Assembly (NCBI GenBank): GCA_938075305.1
Contig: CALJGV010000007.1
Coordinates: 124,001-188,000 of the forward strand
Reading direction: 5' to 3'
DNA length: 64,000 nucleotides
Origin: an uncultured bacterium
GTDB lineage: Bacteria; Planctomycetota; UBA1135; GCA-002686595
Both the position numbers and the translations under genes were made by a program. Position 1 is the stretch's first letter. Every line of letters starts with the position of its first letter. This document shows, piece by piece, positions 43,444 through 50,962 of this stretch. Below the pieces are notes generated by a model. The model worked only from the letters and a program-made list of their open reading frames with translations, did no database searches and was not told the DNA's origin.

Positions 43444-46074
43444 ATGATCGCAACAAGCGCCTGGTTCGTCGCCCTCGCGGCCCTCGCCTCCCCCTCCTCC
43501 GAGGACCCCCTCCTGCCGCCGGCGGTCGAGGTCGGCGGCCCGGACGGGAGCTGGACCTGGCTGTCCGTGCCCCGGGACGGCGACCTGCACGTGCTCGCCC
43601 TGACCGCGATCTCACCGCTCATGCCGCGCGCCGAGGTGCGGCGTGGCGCGACCACGCCGGTGACGCCCGGGCCCGCCCTCAGCGCCCAGGTAGAGGTCGC
43701 CTTGCGCGCCGGTAACCGCCCCCTGGACTGCGCGCCGCGGCTGACGGCCGTCGTCCACGGGGTCGACGAGGAGCTGCTCCTCATGGGGGAAGCGCCGAGG
43801 GTATTCCGCGACGCCCGCCCCCCCGCCGACGCATCCTCCAGCGCCGGGGCGGACCTGGCCCACCTCCTCCGGCGGGACGACGAGGTCGTCGCAGGCGGGA
43901 CGGTCTCGCTCGAGCCGCCCGCATTCCCCCACTCCCACGTCCTCCTGTTCGGTCTCCACCCGGGCGTCGTGGCGACCGCACCCTGGCCGATCGAGGTCGA
44001 CGGCGAGCCGCACCTCCTGCACCCTGGCGCCACCCGCCCCCTCGTGCTCCCGGCCACCGGCGCCCCCATGGAGGTCGAGCTCGGCGACGCGCTCCTGGAC
44101 GCCGTGCAGTTCGCGACCCTCGTCCCCGGTGAGCTGGCGGCGTCCGAGGCGTTCCTCCACCAGATCTCCCAGGCGGACGTGCGCATCACCCGCGAGGACG
44201 GGTCGAGGTCCTTCGGGTGGACCGACGCCGCGGGGCTCTCCGAGGACCGCCGCGTCGTTCCGGGGGGGCACCGGCGTGTCTACCGCTTCGCCATGGAGCC
44301 GCCGGGGCGCCTGCTCGAGGAGGGCGAGACCCTGGGCTTCGTGCTCCGGCCGGGCGTCCAGGGACGAGCCGCTGACCCCGCCCCCGTGAAGACGGCCCGG
44401 TCCCGCGACCACGCCCCGCGAGCGCTGGTCCGCCGTCCGACGGTCGACCTCACGCGTTTCACCGCGGCCGACTCCCCCGAGTCGCTCGTCGAGGTGACCC
44501 GCAGCGCCGGGCTCGCCGCGTACACCCACGCCGAGGGTCCCCGCGAGCAGCTGGACATCCGCCCGACCATGGGTCCCGGCGCCGCCTGGGGGGACGTGAA
44601 CGAGGACGGAGCCCTGGACCTCGTGCTCCTCCAGGGCGCGGGCCGCGCGGGCTGCGCGCCCCTCGCGGACCGGCTCTTCCTCGGGCGCGGGGACGGGTCC
44701 TTCGCGGACGGCACGGCCCGCGCGGGCCTCGGCCGCGGGGACGCGGGCATGGGCGCCCTGCTGGTGGACCTGAACGGGGACGGGCACCTCGACCTCTATT
44801 GCGCCAACTACGGCCGCGACCGCCTGTTCCTGGGCGCCGGGGACGGGACCTTCTCCGAAGCGGAGGACGTCCTGCCGGAGCTCTCCCTGTGGAGCGCGAG
44901 CGTCATCGCCGGCGACCCCGACGGGGACGGGGACCTGGACCTCTACGTCACGAGCTACCTCGACTACGACCTCGACAAGATGCCGCCGGCCGAGGAGCTG
45001 GGGCTCTACCAGCGCGAGGACCCGGTCGAGATGCTGCCCTTCGCCTTCCCGGGCCAGCGGAACGTGTTCCTGCGCAGCCGGCTCGCGGACACCGGAGCCC
45101 TCGGGTTCGAGGACGCCACCGAGGAACTCGGGCTCGCGGACGTCCAGGGCCGCGGGATGCAGGCCGTGTTCTGGGACTTCGACCTCGACGGGGACGAGGA
45201 CCTGTACATCGCGAACGACGTCTCCTTCAACGTGCTCTTCCGCAACGAGGGGGACGGCACCTTCAAGGACGTCTCCTTCTCCACGGGCCTCGACGATCCG
45301 CGGGGCGGGATGGGCCTCGCCATCGGCGACGTGGACAACGACGGAGACTCCGACGTCTTCCTGACCAACTGGCAGCTGGAGACCAACGCCCTCTACACGA
45401 ACTCCGCCATCTCGGGCCTGTCCCGCAAGCGCCGCCGCTCGACCTTCCACGACACGACGGTCAAGAGCGGCTTCGGCCCCTCCGGCATCGGCAAGACGTC
45501 CTGGGGCGCGGAGTTCTTCGACCTCGAGCTCGACGGCGACCTCGACCTCTACGTCGCCAACGGGTACACGAGCCCGGACTACGAGAGCACCGGGATCTGC
45601 GTGGGGCAGACCGACCAGCTCTTCGTGGGAGACGGTACGGGCAAGCTGAAGGAGGCCTGCACGCTGGGGCGCCGCGCGTTCAGTATCTCCCGTGCCTCCC
45701 GTGGCGCGGTGGGCGCCGACCATGACCGGGACGGCGACGTCGACCTCCTCGTGACCGCCAACAACGGCGGGGTGACGCTGCTCCGAAACGACGCGGAGCG
45801 CGCCGGCCGCTGGCTCGGCGTCCGGCTCCGCCAGCCCGGCCTCAACCAACACGGCATCGGTGCCAAGGTGGTCGTCGCCACCAGCGACGGCTTCCGGCGC
45901 GAGCAGGCCCTGCGCGCCGGCACCGGCTACCTCACGGGGAACGCCGCCGAGCTCCACTTCGGGCTCGGGCCCGTGGACGAGTTCGTGGAGGTCCAGGTCA
46001 CCTGGCCCGACGGCGAGGTCTCCCGCCACCAGGAGCGGGCGGACGCCTGGGTCGTCATCCAACGGGAGGGCTGA
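43444..46074 (+). CDS. CRTAC1-type FG-GAP/VCBS repeat protein with ASPIC/UnbV domain
   Basis: 876 residues from ATG 43444. Short signal peptide (MIATSAWFVALAALASPSSE). About 20-330 is a beta-rich region of unknown family. From about 360 FG-GAP/VCBS blades with calcium-type loops follow (GAAWGDVNEDGALDLVLLQG, DLNGDGHLDLYCANYG, DPDGDGDLDLYVTSY, DFDLDGDEDLYIAND, DVDNDGDSDVFLTNW), together making an integrin-alpha-like propeller. The last about 95 residues are the ASPIC/UnbV domain (WLGVRLRQPGLNQHGIGAKV ... VTWPDGEVSRHQ). Exported, cell surface or periplasmic; exact function unknown, but abundant in Planctomycetota and Bacteroidota. Ends at a hairpin shared with the convergent GPx gene. Confidence 0.85.
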   Translation: MIATSAWFVALAALASPSSEDPLLPPAVEVGGPDGSWTWLSVPRDGDLHVLALTAISPLMPRAEVRRGATTPVTPGPALSAQVEVALRAGNRPLDCAPRLTAVVHGVDEELLLMGEAPRVFRDARPPADASSSAGADLAHLLRRDDEVVAGGTVSLEPPAFPHSHVLLFGLHPGVVATAPWPIEVDGEPHLLHPGATRPLVLPATGAPMEVELGDALLDAVQFATLVPGELAASEAFLHQISQADVRITREDGSRSFGWTDAAGLSEDRRVVPGGHRRVYRFAMEPPGRLLEEGETLGFVLRPGVQGRAADPAPVKTARSRDHAPRALVRRPTVDLTRFTAADSPESLVEVTRSAGLAAYTHAEGPREQLDIRPTMGPGAAWGDVNEDGALDLVLLQGAGRAGCAPLADRLFLGRGDGSFADGTARAGLGRGDAGMGALLVDLNGDGHLDLYCANYGRDRLFLGAGDGTFSEAEDVLPELSLWSASVIAGDPDGDGDLDLYVTSYLDYDLDKMPPAEELGLYQREDPVEMLPFAFPGQRNVFLRSRLADTGALGFEDATEELGLADVQGRGMQAVFWDFDLDGDEDLYIANDVSFNVLFRNEGDGTFKDVSFSTGLDDPRGGMGLAIGDVDNDGDSDVFLTNWQLETNALYTNSAISGLSRKRRRSTFHDTTVKSGFGPSGIGKTSWGAEFFDLELDGDLDLYVANGYTSPDYESTGICVGQTDQLFVGDGTGKLKEACTLGRRAFSISRASRGAVGADHDRDGDVDLLVTANNGGVTLLRNDAERAGRWLGVRLRQPGLNQHGIGAKVVVATSDGFRREQALRAGTGYLTGNAAELHFGLGPVDEFVEVQVTWPDGEVSRHQERADAWVVIQREG

Positions 46075-46088
46075 TCCAGCCCTCCCGT
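46062..46088. terminator. Bidirectional hairpin between UnbV and GPx genes
   Basis: Perfect 12-bp repeat ACGGGAGGGCTG (46062-46073) / CAGCCCTCCCGT (46077-46088) with a 3-base loop; it overlaps the UnbV stop codon and sits 11 bp before the convergent GPx stop. Confidence 0.65.
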
Positions 46089-46098
46089 CGGCCGCCGA

Positions 46099-46584
46099 TC
46101 AGAGCGCCGCCTCGATCGCGGCCGTCAGCTCGGGCGCGGCAGGATCCGTCGTGGGCTCGAAGCGGGCGAGCACCGCGCCGTCCTTGCCGATGAGGAACTT
46201 GCCGAAGTTCCACTGCACGTCGCCGGGCCCCTCGGGGCTGGTGGACTGCTGGGTGAGCCATGCATAGAGGTCGTGGCGGTCCGGCCCGTTCACGTCGATC
46301 TTCCCGAAGAGCGGGAAGGTCACGCCGTAGGTCGTGCTGCAGAAGGTCTTGATCTCCTCGGCGGACCCCGGCTCCTGGCCCTTGAACTGGTTGCAGGGGA
46401 AGCCGAGCACCACGAGACCACGGTCCCGGTACTGCTCCGCGAGCTTCTCGAGCCCGGCGTACTGCGGCGTCAATCCGCAGCGAGACGCCACGTTGACGAC
46501 GAGGATGACCTTGCCGCTGAAGGATTCGAAGGAGCAGTCCACTCCGTCGATGGTGGGCGCGCTGAAGTTGTGGAAGGTGGTCAT
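46099..46584 (-). CDS. Glutathione peroxidase (Cys type)
   Basis: 161 residues from ATG at 46584; a GTG at 46665 would add 27 residues of no family resemblance. Classic GPx: FHNFSAPTIDGVDCSFESFS, then VILVVNVASRCGLTPQY with the peroxidatic Cys36 (the position that is Sec in animal GPx, here TGC), GFPCNQFKGQEPGS with the resolving Cys, and VQWNFGKFLIGKDG with the catalytic Trp-Asn. Reduces peroxides, usually with thioredoxin in bacteria. Downstream of the 2-hydroxyacid dehydrogenase and AhpD-like genes on the same strand, so a redox-related run is plausible. Confidence 0.9.
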   Translation of the reverse strand: MTTFHNFSAPTIDGVDCSFESFSGKVILVVNVASRCGLTPQYAGLEKLAEQYRDRGLVVLGFPCNQFKGQEPGSAEEIKTFCSTTYGVTFPLFGKIDVNGPDRHDLYAWLTQQSTSPEGPGDVQWNFGKFLIGKDGAVLARFEPTTDPAAPELTAAIEAAL

Positions 46585-46704
46585 CGGATCGAAGTCGACC
46601 TGGGGAGAGGGGCCGCTTCCGCGGCCCCGGAGGAGCTTGAAGGCGAGTCTTTGGAGGCGTCCCACGAAGACAGCGTGACGTCCCGGAGCCGCACAAGCCA
46701 GCGC

Positions 46705-47670
46705 TCAGCGCGAGGCCATCCAGAGATCCCGGAAGCGGGCGGCGAAGCGCGCGGGGAAGTCCTCGACCTGGTCCGCACAGTGCGGGCTGATGAGGATTCG
46801 CGGGTGGCGCCACAGGGGATTCAACTCTGGCAGCGGCTCCTCCTCGAACACATCCAGCCACGCCCCGGCCACATTGTGCTCCAGCGCCCCCAGGAGTCCC
46901 TCTTCCGAGAGCACCGCGCCCCGCGCCGCGTTGAGCACCAGCGCTCCATCGGGCAGAAGGGCCAGCTCCTGGGCGCCGACCATCCCCGCCGTCGCCTCGG
47001 TGAGCCGCACGTGCAGGGAGAGGACGTCGGCCCGGGGGAGCAGGGCCCCGAGAGCCTCGGGGCCGTGCACCTCGTCCGCATCCGGGTGGGCGAGGCCGCT
47101 GGCCCGGACCGCCACCACCCCCATCCCCAGGGCCCGGGCGCGCCGAGCCACCTCGACGCCGGTGTGGCCGAGCCCCACGAGGAGCATGGTGCGCCCCGCC
47201 AGCGGGCGGAAGCGCGTGGGCGACCAGCGGGCCTCCTGCTGCGCGCGGAGCTGTTCGTGCAGGCCCGTGGCGAGGGCCAGGAGCCCCGAGAAGACGCGCT
47301 CGGCGAGGAAGGGAGCGAGCACGCCCGCCGAGTCGGTCACCGTCACCCGCGCGGGGTCCCAGGGGGGCAGGTGGTCGCGGCCCGACCCGCCCACGTGGAA
47401 CCAGCGCACGCTCGGCCACGCCAGCGCCTCTCCGTGGCTCGGGCCGGAGAAGGTGGCCGTCTTGATGGAGAGCACCACCTGCGGTTCGTGCTCGGCGAGG
47501 AGGCGCGCGACCTCCCCCGGCTCCCGCGCCGCGCTCCACACAAGGCCCGGGCACTGCCCGAGGACCTCCGTCACCTCCTCCGGTTCGGAGTGCAAGAGGA
47601 GCGCAGGGATCGGCCCCTGTCCCTGGAGGGAGGGGGCGGTCCGGCTCACCTCACCTTGAGGCCCCGTCAT
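46705..47670 (-). CDS. D-isomer 2-hydroxyacid dehydrogenase family protein
   Basis: 321 residues from ATG at 47670, overlapping the stop of the AhpD-like gene (ATGA). NAD-binding Rossmann motif MLLVGLGHTGVEVARRARAL, then ADVLSLHVRLTEATAGMV, LLPDGALVLNAARGAVLSEE with catalytic Arg, DVFEEEPLPELNPLW with Glu and the ISPHCAD His, all as in phosphoglycerate/glyoxylate reductase-like enzymes. The N-terminal substrate domain is short and diverged (LLLHSEPEEVTEVLG), so the substrate is not predictable; GhrA-like glyoxylate/hydroxypyruvate reduction is possible. Confidence 0.85.
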   Translation of the reverse strand: MTGPQGEVSRTAPSLQGQGPIPALLLHSEPEEVTEVLGQCPGLVWSAAREPGEVARLLAEHEPQVVLSIKTATFSGPSHGEALAWPSVRWFHVGGSGRDHLPPWDPARVTVTDSAGVLAPFLAERVFSGLLALATGLHEQLRAQQEARWSPTRFRPLAGRTMLLVGLGHTGVEVARRARALGMGVVAVRASGLAHPDADEVHGPEALGALLPRADVLSLHVRLTEATAGMVGAQELALLPDGALVLNAARGAVLSEEGLLGALEHNVAGAWLDVFEEEPLPELNPLWRHPRILISPHCADQVEDFPARFAARFRDLWMASR

Positions 47671-48254
47671 CGCGGCGGCCTCGGCGGCATTTCCGGCTCG
47701 AGCTCCACGTCCACCCCGTCGGCGATCCGGTTGATGTAGTTGAAGTAACCGGTGACCTGGATCAGGTCGTGGATCGCCACGTCGTCGAAGCCCGCGCCGC
47801 GGAGTCGCTCGATGTCCGGCGCTCCCATGGCCCCGGGGGTGAGGGTCAGCTTCTCCGCGTATTCGGCGAGGGCCAGGTCGGCGGCGTCGAGCTCTCCCCC
47901 ACGCCAGTCGGTCGCCACCGCGGCCACGAAGCGGTCCCGCTCCCCCGCGCTCCGCTCGGCCCACTCCTCTTCGACCTCGACACGGAGGTCCGCCTCGTGG
48001 CTCAGGGTTCAGTAGTGGCAGTCGTTCGTGCGGCTCACGATGGTCGCCACCATCTCCCGCTGGCGCCGACTGAGCCCCTCGGGCGCGTACATGATCTTCT
48101 GATAGAGCCCGAGGGACGCGTCGAGGACCGCAGGCGCGAGGCTCTGGGCCCTGACGATCCCGAACACCCGCCCGGCGCGGGCGATGGCGGCCTCGTAGCT
48201 CTTGGCGAGGCGTCCGGTGGCCTCGGCGACGGAGATGGTGCGGATCCAGGGCAT
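47667..48254 (-). CDS. AhpD-like carboxymuconolactone decarboxylase family protein, probable selenoprotein (CxxU)
   Basis: 195 residues from ATG at 48254, if the in-frame TGA at 48009-48011 is read as selenocysteine (residue 82). Upstream: MPWIRTISVAEATGRLAKSY, GRVFGIVRAQSLAPAVLDAS, SRRQREMVATIVSRTNDCHY, then TGA, then TLSHEADLR. The family motif here is CxxCxxxH ('NxCxYCxxxH'): Cys79 and His86 are present and TGA occupies exactly the second redox Cys. The frame after TGA continues the family fold (AEKLTLTPGAMGAPDIERLR, GFDDVAIHDLIQVTGYFNYI) and ends in an ATGA overlap with the next gene. A SECIS-like hairpin lies at 47981-47999. A plain nonsense mutation from TGC is the alternative. An 18-residue longer GTG start (48308) is possible. 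Confidence 0.72.
47981..47999 (-). promoter_or_regulatory. Candidate bacterial SECIS hairpin after the in-frame TGA
   Basis: On the minus strand, CACGAGG (47999-47993) pairs with CCT-CGTG (47988-47981, one bulged C), leaving loop CGGA (47992-47989). The hairpin begins 10 nt and its loop 17 nt after the TGA, with a G among the first two loop bases, as expected for SelB-binding elements in bacterial selenoprotein genes. Seven pairs in 70% GC DNA can arise by chance, so this is supportive only. Confidence 0.45.
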
Positions 48255-48307
48255 GGGGGTCTCGGCGCGGGTCGTGGAGGCGGGCAGGATGGCCGCCCAC
48301 CCGTTCA

Positions 48308-48814
48308 CTACAGCCTACGGTCCCCGCGGCGAGCCAGGTTGTCCACCCAGGCCCCCAGGACCATGACCCGACGCTGCTTGATGAGCCTCAGCCCATCGAA
48401 GGCCGCCGCGCGCTCGTGGTCCCCCAGCTGCACCAGGTACTGGGCGTAGTCGCCGTACCACCGGCTGACCGTCTCCTCGGCGCTCCGGATGAGCCGTAGC
48501 GCGGGGCGAGCGCCGGTCACCGCCGTGCTCTGCACCAGGAGGCGGGCGAGGAGCCGCCGGCGAAGGCTGGTCCGCCGCGGGCGCCCCCCCATCCCACGCA
48601 TCAGCTCCTGGACCGTCGCGACGAGATCCACGCCCTCGCGGTTCAGCTCTACGGCGAGGGCCGCGAACTCGGGATCCCGCGCGCGCCGCGCGATGTGGTG
48701 GTACACCGCCCGGGCGCCGATCTCGCTCAGCAGGGTCCGCTTGAGGTCCCTGAGGAGTGAGCGATAGGGGCCTCGCTGGTCCGCCGGGATGTCCTGGAAG
48801 CCGCGCCGCTCCAA
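48308..48814 (-). CDS. Ferritin-like domain protein
   Basis: 168 residues, TTG start at 48814. All-helical; PYRSLLRDLKRTLLSEIGAR, AVYHHIARRARDPEFAALAV, ELNREGVDLVATVQELMRGM, then LIRSAEETVSRWYGDYAQYL and HERAAAFDGLRLIKQRRVMV. The helix pairs with Glu...xxH spacing fit a rubrerythrin/Coq7-like four-helix bundle, possibly binding iron. The ligand set is not complete enough to name the family. Four bp after the lipoprotein gene's stop and 53 bp before the AhpD-like start, so the four minus-strand genes may be one operon. Confidence 0.55.
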   Translation of the reverse strand: MERRGFQDIPADQRGPYRSLLRDLKRTLLSEIGARAVYHHIARRARDPEFAALAVELNREGVDLVATVQELMRGMGGRPRRTSLRRRLLARLLVQSTAVTGARPALRLIRSAEETVSRWYGDYAQYLVQLGDHERAAAFDGLRLIKQRRVMVLGAWVDNLARRGDRRL

Positions 48815-48818
48815 GGGA

Positions 48819-50015
48819 TCAGGGTTCCGTCGCCGCGCGGAGCTTCACCAGCGCCTCGAGCGTCTGGTCCGGATCGAACTCGACCCCCTTGGGCGTCCCC
48901 TCGATGGGCAGCTGGAAGAGCTCCTTCCGGCGGCTCACCTCCAACGTGCGCCTCAAGACCCGGCCGTCCTCGAGGGTGACCGTGACCGGTAATACGAAGG
49001 AGTAGGCGGGGGCGGCGCCGGGCGTCACGCGCTGCAGCTGGTCGATCCGGAGGAGCAGCCTCTGGCGCTCCGTATCGAACCTCCAGGAGGTCTCCACCAG
49101 CGGTCCCGCGGGCCCCCTGAGCCAGCTGAGGATGAAGGCCTCCCCCTCCTTGGGGAAAGACGCCGCCACCTCCTCGAGCCCGAGGGGATCGCCGTCCGCA
49201 CCGGCGTCCACCACGGCCCGCAGGCCCTCGATGAAGGCCACGCTCCCGAGGCGCTGCCGAAGGAGCAGCCAGCGCGAGGTGGCCCAGTCGGCGTCCGGCG
49301 AGGGGCGATACCAGCCCGCGGCCTCGAGCTCAGCCGCGCCCTCGGCGTCCTGCTCGCGGAACATCGCGAACAGCAGGTCCGCCAGGGTCGGGACCGGCGG
49401 GTGCTCGTCCCCTGCACGGGCTCGAACGAGCAGTCCGAACCAAGCGCGGGCGCAGGAGCCAGCCAGCGGCTGGCCCGCGAGGGGATCACGGCGCAGGAGC
49501 AGCTCCTCCGCGAAGGCGATGAATGAGCGGCGCGCCGCGGCGCTCACGCCCTCATCCGCGAGCAGCCCGAGGGCCACATCGCGGGGGTCGATCGAGGCGA
49601 GCGGGAGGCCCCGCGGGGCGCTCCACTGGTAGACCTCGTCAGCAGCTGAGACCTCGGCCGAGATCATCGCCAGGCTCGCGGGGTCGAGCACGGCGGGGAG
49701 CCACGCGCCCGTCGCTCCGAGCTCGAGCTCCCGTGGCGAAAGGCGGCGCCGCTTCCCCGAGGAGCCGCGCGGGTCCACCACCTCCACGGCCAGGGAACCG
49801 GTCACCGCCCCGGTCCCATCCACGACGAGGTCATAGCTGGCCTCCATCGTGGCGACCTCGCCGGAGACCTGGGACCCCGGGGCCACCTTGGACGCGCTGG
49901 AGGAGGCGGCGCAGCCCGCGAGAAGGAGGCTGCCCAGGGACAGGAAGCCCAGCGAGATCGCTGCCGCTAGACTCCTCGATTGCGGGGCTCTGGTTTCGCC
50001 TTGGTCTAGCTGCAT
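48819..50015 (-). CDS. Lipoprotein of unknown function
   Basis: 398 residues from ATG at 50015; the longer frame to 50093 would overlap the divergent gene at 50071. N-terminal signal with lipobox LGSLLLAGCAA (Cys at about residue 35). The mature protein is mixed alpha/beta; segments include SYDLVVDGTGAVTGSLAVEV, a helical middle (LLADEGVSAAARRSFIAFAE) and a C-terminal beta part (PVTVTLEDGRVLRRTLEVSR) that recalls the non-catalytic C-terminal region of M1-type aminopeptidases, without any zinc-binding HExxH. No family named. Envelope-anchored by inference. Confidence 0.6.
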   Translation of the reverse strand: MQLDQGETRAPQSRSLAAAISLGFLSLGSLLLAGCAASSSASKVAPGSQVSGEVATMEASYDLVVDGTGAVTGSLAVEVVDPRGSSGKRRRLSPRELELGATGAWLPAVLDPASLAMISAEVSAADEVYQWSAPRGLPLASIDPRDVALGLLADEGVSAAARRSFIAFAEELLLRRDPLAGQPLAGSCARAWFGLLVRARAGDEHPPVPTLADLLFAMFREQDAEGAAELEAAGWYRPSPDADWATSRWLLLRQRLGSVAFIEGLRAVVDAGADGDPLGLEEVAASFPKEGEAFILSWLRGPAGPLVETSWRFDTERQRLLLRIDQLQRVTPGAAPAYSFVLPVTVTLEDGRVLRRTLEVSRRKELFQLPIEGTPKGVEFDPDQTLEALVKLRAATEP

Positions 50016-50070
50016 CGGTTGGGCCGGAGGCGAGGAGCCCCGGCCCACAGATCCTAGCGTCGCGCGCCCC

Positions 50071-50844
50071 ATGGACTTCCTCCTCGAATGCATCGGTTTC
50101 CCGCCTTCCGTGGCGGCTGAGGAGATCGTCGCTCTCGCCCAGGAGCGGGGTGAGCCAGCACCCTGGCGAGGCCGGGCGACCGAACACCTCCTGCTGCGCC
50201 TCGGCGGCGGGCTCCAGGTTCGGGCGGACCTGGATCCGGAGCGTGGCTACTGGAGCCTGACTCCCTTCTACGAGGTCCCCCACCGCCTGCGGCTCTCGGT
50301 CCAGACCGTGATCCGACCGCAGGACTCCCCCTACGACGCCCTGCTCTCCGGCTGGGCGGCTCCCCCGCCGCCGTGGTCCACGGAGTCGCGCCGGGGCGCG
50401 TACCGCCTCTCCGCCTGGATCTCCGACGCCCGGCGCCTGGGACGCCGCGTCCAGGTCGGCCAGATCCTCGCCGTATCCGTGGCGGGCTTCGCGCTCTCGG
50501 TCGATCGGGTCCTCCCCCCGGAGACCCGGCCGGAGGGCCACGGGTTCGAGGACACCGCGGGCGCCAGCGTCCGCCCGATCGGCGGAGAGGGGTCGCCCGG
50601 CGGCTGCTGCGACGTCTCCCTCAGGGTCCAGACCGTCCGGCGAATCCTCAACGAGGTGACCGGGGAGGAGGTGGAGATGGTGGTGTGCGCAGCGCCCGAG
50701 CGCCCCCTGGTCCTCTTTCTCTCGCGCTGGCAGTTGGAGCGCGACGGGCTCCCGGCGCCCCACGCAGGCTGGCGTATCGAGGGGACGTTCCTGATGAGCG
50801 GACGCCTCTCTGGAGGCCTGAGGTCGACCCGAACAGGCCCCTGA
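50071..50844 (+). CDS. Hypothetical protein, no family recognised
   Basis: 257 residues from ATG 50071, divergent from the lipoprotein gene (55 bp). No signal peptide or membrane helix. Begins MDFLLECIGFPPSVAAEEIV, followed by beta-rich segments (EHLLLRLGGGLQVRADLDPE, YEVPHRLRLSVQTVIRPQDS, VQVGQILAVSVAGFALSVDR, EMVVCAAPERPLVLFLSRWQ). Regular coding bias and no stops make it a good gene, but I cannot assign a role. Two Cys in a GGCCDV turn are the only notable residues. Ends 118 bp before the symporter start. Confidence 0.6.
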   Translation: MDFLLECIGFPPSVAAEEIVALAQERGEPAPWRGRATEHLLLRLGGGLQVRADLDPERGYWSLTPFYEVPHRLRLSVQTVIRPQDSPYDALLSGWAAPPPPWSTESRRGAYRLSAWISDARRLGRRVQVGQILAVSVAGFALSVDRVLPPETRPEGHGFEDTAGASVRPIGGEGSPGGCCDVSLRVQTVRRILNEVTGEEVEMVVCAAPERPLVLFLSRWQLERDGLPAPHAGWRIEGTFLMSGRLSGGLRSTRTGP

Positions 50845-50962
50845 GACCCGAACGGCGAACGAATCCTCCGGTCCGGGTGCGTCGATGTGGCAAACTCCTC
50901 CCGCGCCTGGCAGCCCCGCACGCTGCTCGAGGCCCAACGTCCCGCATCCCCCCAGGAAGCTC

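Noticed and set aside
43612-46062. 816-codon minus-strand frame across the UnbV gene
   Set aside because: Mirror frame of FG-GAP codons (GAC/GTC rich); no start signal or family.
46471-46490. Selenocysteine in glutathione peroxidase
   Set aside because: The codon at the peroxidatic position is TGC, so this is the Cys form.
47667-47927. Separate small ORF (86 codons from a GTG) downstream of the AhpD-like fragment
   Set aside because: It is the same frame as the upstream part and carries the second half of the same fold; treated as one gene read through TGA.
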